Assembly: GCA_012960345.1 (NCBI GenBank)
Contig: DUBL01000035.1
Location: 1-38,816 of the forward strand
DNA from: Gammaproteobacteria bacterium
Lineage (GTDB): Bacteria > Pseudomonadota > Gammaproteobacteria > Arenicellales > UBA868
Length of the DNA stretch: 38,816 nucleotides
Reading direction: 5' to 3'
How positions within the stretch are numbered: position 1 is the stretch's first letter; each line of letters opens with the position of its first letter. The translations under genes and the position numbers were made by a program. Under the pieces are notes generated by a model. It saw only the letters and a list, made by a program, of their open reading frames with translations. It had not been told where the DNA came from and searched no databases. Positions 25,121-33,914 of the stretch are shown here, one piece after another.

Positions 25121-25645
25121 TCACTGCTGCTTAGGTTTACACCAGAAAGATCGATCATCACCATACTCTATGGCGAAGTATCGATAAAGCAGTTCCTGGC
25201 CCACACTGAGTCCGTCGACGTAGATAATCGCCTGCGTGTCAGTCTCACCCTCGCCCTTTGTGTCTTTGATATCAAGTTGGATGCGGTTAGCAGACGCAAG
25301 TAACTGACGTACAAATTGTTCTGCCTGATGTGCTTGCTCGACTTCGGCCGTACAGCCAGGCGAATAATCTTCGACAGCGGCTTTTGCTGGAGAGTGGATT
25401 CCCCACAGGTGAACCCGGGTTTTCTTTCCCTGGATGTCAAACCAGGCAGTTTCTGCATCAATGACTTTGATTAAGGTGGCAGGCATGTAGTTACACGGGC
25501 ATCCGGCCAGTATCGAGTCACTCAACGTGAGTAAAACAACACCGGTGAGTAGCCAGGCAGTCAGCGCGCGAATGGGGGTCGTGCGGAGTCCTGTTGTCGT
25601 CACTATCAGCACATCATTTTGCGTAGGCTTGGGTTGAAGGGTCAA
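25121..25645 (-). CDS. Nuclease-like (SNase/TNase fold) lipoprotein, probably inactive
   Basis: A 174-residue protein with a hydrophobic segment at residues 28-46 followed by a lipobox ILAGC, so Cys49 is probably lipidated and the protein membrane-anchored outside the cytoplasm. The rest resembles the staphylococcal-nuclease fold: LIKVIDAETAWF (usually VxDGDT), VHLWGIHSPAKA (usually RLxGIDAPE) and CTAEVEQAHQAEQFVRQLL. The catalytic Arg and Glu positions are altered, so nuclease activity is doubtful. The frame begins at TTG 25645, with GTG codons at 25612 and 25603 as alternatives. Next downstream is the TauD-type gene. Confidence 0.7.
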   Translation of the reverse strand: MTLQPKPTQNDVLIVTTTGLRTTPIRALTAWLLTGVVLLTLSDSILAGCPCNYMPATLIKVIDAETAWFDIQGKKTRVHLWGIHSPAKAAVEDYSPGCTAEVEQAHQAEQFVRQLLASANRIQLDIKDTKGEGETDTQAIIYVDGLSVGQELLYRYFAIEYGDDRSFWCKPKQQ

Positions 25646-26045
25646 AGGGTTTAGACCGCCTTTAGTGTGAGGTGTGTTGCTTGGTGGGATTGATCAGGTT
25701 CAGGCCAAGTCATCAGTTGCTGGATAACAAACAGTTTTAATTATGACCCAGCCATGTCGGGGTGCAGTTTGGCAGGCCTTTGTCTGTCACTTAAGGGTTA
25801 TGCAGGTGAGTTAACCCGTCCTAAAACCGCATGAAATAAGGGGTATCGGTGCCGGCGGTTGACAAGGCAGTAACCGACATGTTTCGCTGTTGGTAGAAGT
25901 CCGGAAGGAGGTTTCGGGTGTGTGCGGTAAAAGCAACCCAACGAGAGGATGGTAGGTAGGACCAACTGCCAGGGTTGGGTCATGAATGACGGGCTCGTAG
26001 CGCCAAATCCAACGAAATAATGTCCACTAATTGAGAGGGGGAGTA
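25646..26045 (+). promoter_or_regulatory. Long leader of the ABC operon with possible RNA structure
   Basis: These 400 bases separate the nuclease-like gene from the ABC binding-protein gene and hold no convincing gene. A weak promoter TTGCTG (25717-25722) with AATTAT (25740-25745) at 17-base spacing may start the operon. Downstream, three helices can be drawn: ACCGCAT 25827-25833 with GTGCGGT 25923-25929, enclosing CGGTT 25857-25861 with AACCG 25873-25877, then CAACCC 25935-25940 with GGGTTG 25973-25978. I could not match this to a known riboswitch. The structure is a hypothesis from pairing only. A strong GAGGGGGAG ribosome site ends the region. Confidence 0.4.
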
Positions 26046-27629
26046 ATGAAGGAAGTCAAAGTTTTTCAGCAAATGTACCGGGACGGCCAAGTGACCCGTC
26101 GCGAATTTCTCTCGGCGATCGGTGCGCTAGGTTTGTCAGCCACCGCAGCCGGCAGTTTCCTGGCCTCATCGAGCGCACTGGCGGCGACGCCCAACAGAGG
26201 CGGATCCGTGATAGTCGCCTCAAACCTGCACGGTCCAGATGACACCTTGGATCCCATTGTGTGTACATCAACCATTGACTACATGCGGCAGTGCACCAGT
26301 CACAACGGTCTCATACAGATCTGGGACAACATGAGCCTGCATCCTGAGCTGGCTGAAGAGTGGTCGGTGAATAGTAATGCGACCGAGTACACCTTCAAAC
26401 TTCGAAAAGGTGTCACCTTCCATGACGGGTCGGCATTTTCAGCAGACGATGTTGTGTGGAGTATGAATCGTCACTTGGGTAAAGACTCACCATCGTCTAT
26501 CAAGGCTTTCTTCGCCGCGGTTGTGGAGTGGAAAAAAATTGATAGCCATACGGTAAAACTAACTTTGTCTTCTCCTGATGCTGACATGCCGATCAAGTTG
26601 ACTCAGTTTCAGGCAAAAATCATCAAAAAAGACACCACTGACTTTAGTAAAGGTGCGGGCACAGGTCCCTACTTGGTCGAGTCTTTCCAGCCTGGAGTCA
26701 AGTCGGTGCATGTTCGAAATCCGAACTATTGGCGTGATACCGGCCAGCACCTTGATGCGATCGAGATCACGGCAATTACCGACCCCAATGCACGCCTGAA
26801 TGCGTTGCTTGCCGGCGACATTGACATGATGACCGTACTCAGCGCTAAGTCAATTAAGAAGGTCGAAGCGACCGACGGGGTTGAAGTGATGTCGGTCCCC
26901 GCCGGACTTTATGGGGGCATCTGCTGCCTGAAGAACACTGCGCCGGGCAAAGACGATGATTTCGTGATGGGACTGCGAATGATTCAGGATCGCGAGAAGA
27001 TCGTCAGGTCATTTCTTAAAGGACATGGCCAAGTCGGTAACGATCACCCAATCTCACCGGCCTACGGAGCGGATCATTGCAATGAATTGGCTCAGCGGAC
27101 TTACGATCCGGACAAGGCCAAGTGGCATCTCAACAAATCCGGTATTTCGTCCGCCGAATTGTTCGTGGCTCCGGTGCAGGGCGGCATTGAGGAGACTTGT
27201 CTCCTGATGCAGCAGAATCTCGCTAAGATTGGTTTTGATCTTAAGTTGAAGAAAGTGCCTACCGACGGTTACTGGGGTGCGGTGTGGATGAAAGAGCCAC
27301 TGAACGTGGTCACCTGGAACATGCGACCGACCGCGAACGCCATGATGTCAATTCAGTTTGGTCCTGGTGGTAACTGGAACGACACATTCTGGAACAACGA
27401 GCGCATGGGTAAATTGCTGAAAATGTCCTTGGCTGAGACTGATCCAGCGAAGCGTCACGAGATGCATTGTGAAATGCAGACCCTGGTGCATAACGACGCG
27501 GGTATGGTGATTCCTTATCACACCAACGTCTTGGATGCGAAGAGCACCAAAGTGCATGGCTTTTCGAATGTCCCGCTGGGCCAGTTAGGTGGCAACGGTT
27601 GGGCTGAGTTTATTTGGAAAGACGCGTAA
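26046..27629 (+). CDS. ABC importer substrate-binding protein (family 5), Tat-exported
   Basis: Periplasmic solute-binding protein of the peptide/nickel/opine class (SBP_bac_5). It has a twin-arginine signal peptide: QVTRREFLSAIG with Arg18-Arg19, a hydrophobic core and likely cleavage after SSSALA (residue 46), so it folds before export. The mature part opens with GGSVIVASNLHGPDDTLDP and contains the family signature AEEWSVNSNATEYTFKLRKGVTFHDGSAFSADDVVWSMNR and GTGPYLVESFQPG. Length of 527 residues is normal. ATG 26046 follows a strong GAGGGGGAG. Two permeases and a fused ATPase follow. The ligand may be a peptide, amino-acid derivative or other cationic solute. Confidence 0.93.
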   Translation: MKEVKVFQQMYRDGQVTRREFLSAIGALGLSATAAGSFLASSSALAATPNRGGSVIVASNLHGPDDTLDPIVCTSTIDYMRQCTSHNGLIQIWDNMSLHPELAEEWSVNSNATEYTFKLRKGVTFHDGSAFSADDVVWSMNRHLGKDSPSSIKAFFAAVVEWKKIDSHTVKLTLSSPDADMPIKLTQFQAKIIKKDTTDFSKGAGTGPYLVESFQPGVKSVHVRNPNYWRDTGQHLDAIEITAITDPNARLNALLAGDIDMMTVLSAKSIKKVEATDGVEVMSVPAGLYGGICCLKNTAPGKDDDFVMGLRMIQDREKIVRSFLKGHGQVGNDHPISPAYGADHCNELAQRTYDPDKAKWHLNKSGISSAELFVAPVQGGIEETCLLMQQNLAKIGFDLKLKKVPTDGYWGAVWMKEPLNVVTWNMRPTANAMMSIQFGPGGNWNDTFWNNERMGKLLKMSLAETDPAKRHEMHCEMQTLVHNDAGMVIPYHTNVLDAKSTKVHGFSNVPLGQLGGNGWAEFIWKDA

Positions 27630-27652
27630 CCGCGGATCGAGAGTTTTTTTAG

Positions 27653-27690
27653 AAAGGGGCTGCACGGGAGTATTATCGTGCAGCCCCCTT
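27653..27690 (+). terminator. Strong hairpin after the binding-protein gene
   Basis: An 11-bp perfect stem GGGGCTGCACG (27656-27666) pairs with CGTGCAGCCCC (27677-27687), loop GGAGTATTAT, and is followed by TTGTTTTATGG. It lies 24 bases after the binding-protein stop and 56 bases before the first permease start. The T-run is short, so it probably lets some transcripts through and stabilises the binding-protein mRNA, giving more binding protein than permease. Confidence 0.75.
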
Positions 27691-27745
27691 GTTTTATGGT
27701 TTGTACTGCGACAAACGGGCTGATTGGGCTGTTCATCCCCAAGCT

Positions 27746-28711
27746 ATGATTTGGCGGGCACTCCTTGGTCGATTCAGTATCAGTGTTGTCACGCTGTTTG
27801 TCGTTTCCGTATTGATCTTTATCGGCACGAATCTACTGCCCGGTGATGTCGCCCAGATTCTTTTAGGTCAGATGGCAACGCCTGACAGTCTTGCGGCGTT
27901 GCAGGCCAAATTGGGAATGGATCAGCCTGGTTATGTTCGTTACTTTATGTGGCTGCGTGATGTGGCGACGGGTGATCTGGGCTTTTCAAAAGCCGGGTTG
28001 GGTGCGGGTAATGCGACGCCGATCGTGCAAATTATTGAGCCGCGTATTTATAACACGCTCCAACTGACCAGCATGGTGGCGGTCGTTGCCATCCCCGTCG
28101 CTTTGTTTCTCGGGTTGCTTGCCGCGATGCATCCCGGCACTCGACTCGATCGCACGATCACTTTTTCTACGCTAAACCTGATTTCTGTTCCTGATTTTCT
28201 CGTGGCGACCTTTCTCGTCCTGGTTTTTGCGGTTTATCTGGGCTGGCTGCCTTCTATTGCCTATCTGAGGGGTGACGAGACGGGGTGGGGGTTAATTCGA
28301 GCATTGACCATGCCGACGCTCACGTTAATGATTATTGTGTCTGCGCAGATCATTCGAATGACTCGGGCCACCGTGCTCAATGTGATGAGTTCACCGTATG
28401 TTGAAATGGCCATACTCAAGGGCGTACCCAGGAGGCGGATCATATTGCGACATGCGCTTCTCAACGCCATTGGTCCGATCGTCAACGTCATTGCACTTAA
28501 CCTCGCCTGGCTCGTGGGCGGCGTTGTTATCGTTGAACAGATCTTTGCGTATCCTGGCCTCGCTAAACTGATGATTGATGCGGTGTTGGTTAGAGATCTG
28601 CCTTTAGTGCAGGCGTGCGCGATGATTTTTTGCGCAAGTTACGTTGTGTTAATTTTTGTTGCCGACATGGCGTCGATTCTCTCCAATCCACGACTGCGTC
28701 ATCCCAAGTAG
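27746..28711 (+). CDS. ABC importer permease 1 (DppB-type)
   Basis: Inner-membrane permease of the dipeptide/opine ABC class with about six membrane helices. It opens with the DppB-type LLGRFSISVVTLFVVSVLIFIGTNLLPGD. The EAA-loop that contacts the ATPase is MAILKGVPRRRIILRHALLNAIGP. ATG 27746 gives 321 residues, normal for the family; a TTG at 27689 within the upstream hairpin opens the frame but is not credible. No clear ribosome site precedes it. It lies between the binding protein and permease 2. Confidence 0.92.
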   Translation: MIWRALLGRFSISVVTLFVVSVLIFIGTNLLPGDVAQILLGQMATPDSLAALQAKLGMDQPGYVRYFMWLRDVATGDLGFSKAGLGAGNATPIVQIIEPRIYNTLQLTSMVAVVAIPVALFLGLLAAMHPGTRLDRTITFSTLNLISVPDFLVATFLVLVFAVYLGWLPSIAYLRGDETGWGLIRALTMPTLTLMIIVSAQIIRMTRATVLNVMSSPYVEMAILKGVPRRRIILRHALLNAIGPIVNVIALNLAWLVGGVVIVEQIFAYPGLAKLMIDAVLVRDLPLVQACAMIFCASYVVLIFVADMASILSNPRLRHPK

Positions 28712-28724
28712 AAGATTTATCGCA

Positions 28725-29690
28725 ATGTCAGAAACGCAAAAAAGCATGAATCCGAGCAGGCAATTTGATGAGTTACCTGATGCGCCGCCTAAGCGGAAAA
28801 TCAGACTCAGTTGGTCAGGCAAGATCGGTATCGCAGTATTGGTTTTCTGGGCAATCATCGTTGTGATTGGCCCTTCGATTGCCCCCTACCATGAGGCGGA
28901 GTTTCTCGAGGAGTCATTGTTCATTGTGCCCGGTAGCGATGAGAAATACCCGGATACTGATTTTCAGCCGCCCAGTCGAATCGTTCTACTGGGTAGTGAC
29001 TACATGGGCCGGGATACGTTATCACGCATTCTTTTTGGCGCAAGGACGACGATTGGTATCTCGTTCATTGCCACCATTCTCGCTTACTTGATCGGCGTGA
29101 CGCTTGGTATTGCAGCGGCAGTGGGTTATCGCTTTCAGTATCGTGGGTTTACCATCATCGAACTTGACACGGCGTTGAGCCGACTGAACGACGCATTATT
29201 GTCTATTCCATCAATCATGTTGGGACTTGTCATGATCGCCGCGCTGGGGAGCACCATCCCATTATTGATTGTTTTGACGGGCATTATTTATGCGGCCAGC
29301 GTGTTTCGTATTGCACGTTCTTTAGGGCAGGAAGTCATGGTTAGTGATTTTGTTGAGGCAGCCCGAGTGCGTGGTGAGGGGCTTTGGTGGATCATCACTC
29401 GGGAGATATTACCTAACGTCGCGATGCCGCTTGCAACCGATTTCGGGCTGCGTTTTGTATGGGTTATTTTATTTATTTCGGCGTTGAGCTTCCTTGGTTT
29501 GGGAGTGCAGCCACCGATGTCGGACTGGGGCAGCATGGTGAAAGAAAACCTTCCAGGCCTGATCTATGGGTCGGTTGCGCCCCTGGTTCCATCGCTGGCT
29601 ATTGCCACACTGACGATTTCCGTGAACATGATTGTTGACGACATCTCGGCTCAGACGGGCGGAAAACTGGCCAAGAGAATGATTTCATGA
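28725..29690 (+). CDS. ABC importer permease 2 (DppC-type)
   Basis: Second permease of the transporter, 321 residues. The cytoplasmic N-terminus (to about residue 35) is followed by IGIAVLVFWAIIVVIGPSIAPY, the DppC signature GSDYMGRDTLSRILFGARTT, and the EAA-loop EAARVRGEGLWWIITREILPN. The C-terminus LSFLGLGVQPPMSDWGSMV is also typical. ATG 28725 is 13 bases after permease 1 and the stop overlaps the ATPase start by 4 bases (ATGA). It should pair with permease 1 in the membrane. Confidence 0.92.
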   Translation: MSETQKSMNPSRQFDELPDAPPKRKIRLSWSGKIGIAVLVFWAIIVVIGPSIAPYHEAEFLEESLFIVPGSDEKYPDTDFQPPSRIVLLGSDYMGRDTLSRILFGARTTIGISFIATILAYLIGVTLGIAAAVGYRFQYRGFTIIELDTALSRLNDALLSIPSIMLGLVMIAALGSTIPLLIVLTGIIYAASVFRIARSLGQEVMVSDFVEAARVRGEGLWWIITREILPNVAMPLATDFGLRFVWVILFISALSFLGLGVQPPMSDWGSMVKENLPGLIYGSVAPLVPSLAIATLTISVNMIVDDISAQTGGKLAKRMIS

Positions 29691-31501
29691 GCATTCTTCT
29701 CGAGGTCGATAATCTCAAAATCAGTGCTCGCAAAGATGACGACAGCCTTTTACCGATCGTCAAGGGGGTCAGTTTTAAAGTGGCGCGCGGCGAGGTGGTG
29801 GCGCTGATCGGGGAGTCAGGGTCCGGCAAGACCACGATCGCTTTATCAGCACTAGGTTACACCAAGCCGGGTCTTGAGTTTGATGGTGGTGAGGTGCGTC
29901 TGGAAGGTGAAGACGTTATTACCATGAGGTCAGATCACCTGCGGTCTTTGCGTGGTCAGCGGGTCGCATACCTGGCACAGAGTGCAGCGGCAACGTTCAA
30001 CCCAGCGTTGACGATCGGTGAGCAGGTGACAGAGTCCAGCGTCCTGCACGGCATCTTGAGTAAAGAACAAGCACATGAGCGTGCGAAAGTGCTCTATCAG
30101 GCGTTGGAATTGCCGGATCCTGAACGACTCGGGCGACGTTACCCGCATCAGGTTTCTGGTGGACAGTTGCAGCGGTTGATGGCGGCGATGGCGCTTTGCG
30201 GAAAGCCGGACTTACTGGTTCTAGATGAGCCTACAACAGCGCTCGATGTCACCACGCAGATCGAGGTACTGAAGTCCTTCAAATCGGTAATCAAGCAGGA
30301 GGGATCATCTGCGATTTATGTCACGCATGATCTTTCTGTCGTGGCACAGATCGCTGATCACATCGTTGTGCTGTACGCGGGTGAGGTCCAGGAGTATGGC
30401 ACGGCCGAGCAGGTTGTTAGCCACCCTACACATGACTATACGCGCCGGCTGATGCATGCGGTTCGGCCTCCCCCTGCTGCAGGCCAGGGTGATAAAACAT
30501 CCAGTGAACATAAACGGCAGGCGCCAGCACTAGAGGTTAGAAATATCACGGCGGGCTATGGAAGAAAACGCGATGGTACGACCACGATCACTGTTTTACG
30601 GAGTGTGAACGTTTCTATTGAACGCGGTCAGAGTATCGGTGTGATTGGAGAATCAGGCTGTGGAAAATCCACACTCGCACGAGTAATGGCTGGCTTATTA
30701 CCCCCTACAGAAGGCCAGGTACTGTTGGATGGGCAGGAATTGAACCCTGCACTTGCGCAACGAAGTCGCAATGAATTGCAGAAGATTCAGTTCGTTTTTC
30801 AGATGGCTGATACGGCGCTAAATCCGAAACAGCGTATCGATCATATTCTTGGAAGACCGTTGGAATTTTATCTGGGACTCAAGGGCAAAGAGAAACGGCA
30901 ACGCGTTGGTGAACTGCTTGAAATGGTGGAATTACCGCAGGAGTTTGCTGGACGTTACCCAGAAGAACTTTCCGGAGGGCAGAAACAAAGAGTGAACCTG
31001 GCTCGAGCGTTGGCTGCCTCGCCCGAGGTATTGTTGTGTGATGAAGTGATCTCGGCGCTGGATTCCATTGTTGGAGCTAATGTCATCGATTTACTCAGGA
31101 GACTGCGTCAGCAGACAGGCGTGTCGTTCGTTTTCATTAGCCATGACCTATCGACGGTTGCCTCTTTTGCGGATGAGATTGTTGTGCTTTATGCGGGTCG
31201 TGTAGTTGAGAAGGGAAGCACGGATCGGGTTCTCTCACCGCCTTACCATCCGTATACCCGTTTGTTGATCAGTTCTGTTCCGGAACTGCGAGTGGGTTGG
31301 CTGGAAGAAGCCATGCAGACTCAAGAAGCCCAAGCGGGTATTGACCGGTTGGTGACGTTGACAGAGATCGGATGCCCATTTTTCGATCGTTGTCCGCTGG
31401 CTATAAAGGATACCTGTGATCAGGAAGCCCCCCCGATTCGTGATCTGGGCCAAGGCCATCTCATCAGTTGCCATCGACCCGAATCCGAATTCCTCCACTG
31501 A
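29687..31501 (+). CDS. Fused double ATPase of the ABC importer (DppD-DppF type)
   Basis: One 604-residue chain carrying both nucleotide-binding domains. Domain 1 (about residues 1-265) has Walker A GESGSGKTT (42-50), signature VSGGQLQR and Walker B LLVLDEPTTALD. Domain 2 (about 282-530) has GESGCGKST, LSGGQKQR and VLLCDEVISALD. A C-terminal tail has the oligopeptide-transporter motif GCPFFDRCPLA with two Cys. Fusions of this sort are common in proteobacterial dipeptide or glutathione (GsiA-type) systems. It drives the two permeases upstream and is the last gene of the ABC set; an imperfect dyad at 31520-31548 follows. Confidence 0.94.
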   Translation: MSILLEVDNLKISARKDDDSLLPIVKGVSFKVARGEVVALIGESGSGKTTIALSALGYTKPGLEFDGGEVRLEGEDVITMRSDHLRSLRGQRVAYLAQSAAATFNPALTIGEQVTESSVLHGILSKEQAHERAKVLYQALELPDPERLGRRYPHQVSGGQLQRLMAAMALCGKPDLLVLDEPTTALDVTTQIEVLKSFKSVIKQEGSSAIYVTHDLSVVAQIADHIVVLYAGEVQEYGTAEQVVSHPTHDYTRRLMHAVRPPPAAGQGDKTSSEHKRQAPALEVRNITAGYGRKRDGTTTITVLRSVNVSIERGQSIGVIGESGCGKSTLARVMAGLLPPTEGQVLLDGQELNPALAQRSRNELQKIQFVFQMADTALNPKQRIDHILGRPLEFYLGLKGKEKRQRVGELLEMVELPQEFAGRYPEELSGGQKQRVNLARALAASPEVLLCDEVISALDSIVGANVIDLLRRLRQQTGVSFVFISHDLSTVASFADEIVVLYAGRVVEKGSTDRVLSPPYHPYTRLLISSVPELRVGWLEEAMQTQEAQAGIDRLVTLTEIGCPFFDRCPLAIKDTCDQEAPPIRDLGQGHLISCHRPESEFLH

Positions 31502-31670
31502 TAAGCTATTATCAAGTTTGATCCGGTCCCATTCCCTGGGGTTGGATCGAGTTGTTTATTGTCCTATTTTGGTTGCCGCCAAAGCGCTGCGGGACACACA
31601 GGAGTCGTTTTATCGCAACACGAGTGGGAATGGATAACGAGCATTCGGCCGCCCTGGGTTGGGTAATCGT

Positions 31671-33011
31671 ATGACGAAATCAGTACTACCCGTTGGGTCG
31701 AGTGTCCTGCAACGTCTGAATCGTACACTGTGTCCACAGGGCCATGTATTTCGCGGTTGGTGGGTGGTGGGTTCTGGCGGAATGGCAAATTTCTTTGGCG
31801 CGATTCTATTTATGCAGGCGTTTGGCGCATATGTTTTGTTGATCGAGGACGAATTTGGTTGGAGTAAGGCGGCTCTCGCGGGGGCATTTGCACTGGCGCG
31901 CCTGGAAAGCGGACTACTGGGACCACTCCAGGGTTGGATGATCGATCGGTTTGGGCCCCGTGTCATTATGCGCTGTGGCCTTGTCATCTTTGGTTTGGGC
32001 ATGATCGCGTTGAGCCAGATTGCCTCGATCTGGGATTTCTACATCGTTGTTTTTGCCATCGCGCTGGGCAGCAGTCTTGGTGGGTTCTTGTCAGTGACGG
32101 TTGCGTTAGTCAATTGGTTTAACCGCCACCGTGCAAAGGCGCTGGCGGTCGCCCAACTGGGCTTTTCTCTCGGCGGGGTGCTGGTTCCCATCACCATCTT
32201 CGCAATGGAAACCTTTGGCTGGCGCGCGACCGCGATCGCCTCTGGAATCATCATCTTGTTGGTGGCATGGCCGGTCACTCAGGTGATGCACCATCGACCT
32301 GAGGAATTGGGCGAGACGCGCGATGGGCTACCGGATGTCGAGTTTCGAACTCGAAGTGATGCAGAGGGAAAAGTAGCGCGTCCTATCGATCGCAGTTGGG
32401 AGTTCACGGCGCGGGAAGCACTGCGAACAAGCAGTTTCTGGTGGATTTCCCTTGGGCATGCGACCTCGCTCTTGGTTGTCGGTGCAGTCATGGTCCATTT
32501 GGTGCTTCACGTACATGGCAGTCTGGGTTATTCCTTGGGCACTGCAGGGCTGATTGTTGCGTTGGTCACTTTTATGCAGATTGTTGGCCAGGTTGGTATC
32601 ACAATCGTTGGGGACCGAGTCAACAAACAGGTCACTGTCGTGATTTGCATGGTAGTGCATGCGGCGGGTTTATTGTTGCTGGCCTATGCCGAGAACATGG
32701 CAATGGTCATTGGCTTTGCCGTACTTCATGGTATTGCTTGGGGAGTTCGCGGCCCGCTGATGCAGGCACTTCGGGCAGACTATTTCGGTACGGCCAGTTT
32801 TGGCACTATTATGGGTTGGTCATCGCTAGTCGTGATGGCGGGTATGTCCATCGGACCGATTTTCGTGGGCTGGATGGCCGATCATACTGGCAGTTACACT
32901 GCGGGTTTCGCCATCCTGTCGGCGGCTGCGTTGTTTGGCTCAGTGTTTTTTGTTCTCGCAAAAAAACCCATGTTACCTGAGCGAGGGACTGCTCCTGATA
33001 AAAAGGCGTAG
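31671..33011 (+). CDS. MFS transporter (monocarboxylate/oxalate-type)
   Basis: A twelve-helix major facilitator permease of 446 residues. The motif between helices 2 and 3 is LGPLQGWMIDRFGPRVIM, and features such as GWWVVGSGGMANFFG at the start and GEDEFGWSKAALAGAFALARL-like residues resemble the monocarboxylate (MCT)/OxlT branch, so an organic acid is a reasonable cargo. ATG 31671 is preceded by GGGTTGGGTAATC; TTG 31659 is an alternative start. It is the first gene of a plus-strand operon, 12 bases before the glycosyltransferase. Upstream are 169 non-coding bases. Confidence 0.87.
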   Translation: MTKSVLPVGSSVLQRLNRTLCPQGHVFRGWWVVGSGGMANFFGAILFMQAFGAYVLLIEDEFGWSKAALAGAFALARLESGLLGPLQGWMIDRFGPRVIMRCGLVIFGLGMIALSQIASIWDFYIVVFAIALGSSLGGFLSVTVALVNWFNRHRAKALAVAQLGFSLGGVLVPITIFAMETFGWRATAIASGIIILLVAWPVTQVMHHRPEELGETRDGLPDVEFRTRSDAEGKVARPIDRSWEFTAREALRTSSFWWISLGHATSLLVVGAVMVHLVLHVHGSLGYSLGTAGLIVALVTFMQIVGQVGITIVGDRVNKQVTVVICMVVHAAGLLLLAYAENMAMVIGFAVLHGIAWGVRGPLMQALRADYFGTASFGTIMGWSSLVVMAGMSIGPIFVGWMADHTGSYTAGFAILSAAALFGSVFFVLAKKPMLPERGTAPDKKA

Positions 33012-33023
33012 TATCAAATTCAA

Positions 33024-33914
33024 ATGACTAAGGTCTCAGTGATCATTCCGACCTATAACCGCGGGGATGTGGTGCTGCGCGCGTTACGTTCGGTCTTCGC
33101 ACAGGGCCATTCAGTTGATCAGGTCATCGTCGTTGATGACGGCTCCACCGATAACACTATCGAGCGCATCGAACGTAACTTCCCCGGGGTCGAACTGATC
33201 GTACAGACTAACCATGGGGTCAGCCATGCCCGTAATCGCGGCATAGAGCGAGCCCGCAACGAGTGGTTAGCTTTCCTTGATTCTGATGACGAATGGTTGC
33301 CGGGAAAGATCACTGCACAGTTAGCTGCGATTGTGTCCGACGGGACATCGCGTGTCTGTCACAGTGATGAAATTTGGGTCCGTAATGGCCGACGGGTTAA
33401 TCCAATGAATAAGCATCGCAAGTACGGCGGAGACATTTTCTTGTACTGCCTGCCGCGCTGTGTGATGTCACCGTCCTCCGTTGTGTTGCACCGATCGGTG
33501 GTCGAAGAAGTGGGGGGGTTTGATGAGACGCTACCGGTGTGTGAGGATTATGATTTGTGGTTACGGATCGCATCCCAAACAACAGTGCTTTATGTTCCAG
33601 AGAAGCTTCTGATCAAATACGGTGGGCACGAAGATCAATTGTCTCGGTCATCTTGGGGCATGGATCGTTACCGTATTCAGGCCCTTGAAAAACTGCTCTT
33701 ATCGGGAGTGCTATCGGCAACGCAGTCCCAAGAGGCGATTGCAGAGATGTTGCGCAAGATTGAAATCTATGTCGCCGGTGCTCGTCGACGACATCGATGG
33801 CAAGAAGTGCAGCGTTATACCCAGAAACGAGCCCATTATGAGAGCAGTGTCGCGGTTTCTTCGGGTTTTGGGCAACGCAGTGACGCGCCGGAGTCGCGGT
33901 CGTGTTTCTGGTAG
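33024..33914 (+). CDS. Glycosyltransferase family 2
   Basis: A GT-A fold family-2 glycosyltransferase of 296 residues, cytoplasmic. Motifs are VSVIIPTYNRGDVV, VIVVDDGSTDN, GVSHARNRGIERA, AFLDSDDEWLPGK with the metal-binding DSD, and VCEDYDLWLRI. The last 25 residues look unstructured. It is distinct from the GT2 at 2246, lacking that protein's C-terminal domain. ATG 33024 is 12 bases after the transporter. Its end overlaps the phosphorylase-like gene by 13 bases, so it is tightly coupled to the radical SAM module. Acceptor unknown. Confidence 0.88.
   Translation: MTKVSVIIPTYNRGDVVLRALRSVFAQGHSVDQVIVVDDGSTDNTIERIERNFPGVELIVQTNHGVSHARNRGIERARNEWLAFLDSDDEWLPGKITAQLAAIVSDGTSRVCHSDEIWVRNGRRVNPMNKHRKYGGDIFLYCLPRCVMSPSSVVLHRSVVEEVGGFDETLPVCEDYDLWLRIASQTTVLYVPEKLLIKYGGHEDQLSRSSWGMDRYRIQALEKLLLSGVLSATQSQEAIAEMLRKIEIYVAGARRRHRWQEVQRYTQKRAHYESSVAVSSGFGQRSDAPESRSCFW

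Noticed and set aside
25890..25935. Resemblance of the leader to RNase P or group II intron pieces
   Set aside because: Only short words such as AAGTCCGG and GTGCGGTAA match; the order and spacing of the conserved RNase P or intron elements are absent.
25798..25983. Minus-strand ORF of 61 codons in the ABC leader
   Set aside because: No ribosome site, no recognisable motif, and it overlaps the candidate RNA helices; more likely chance.
31520..31548. Terminator after the ABC ATPase gene
   Set aside because: GATCC/GGATC with an inner CCC/GGG is imperfect and lacks a clear T-run; I mention it only as an imperfect dyad.
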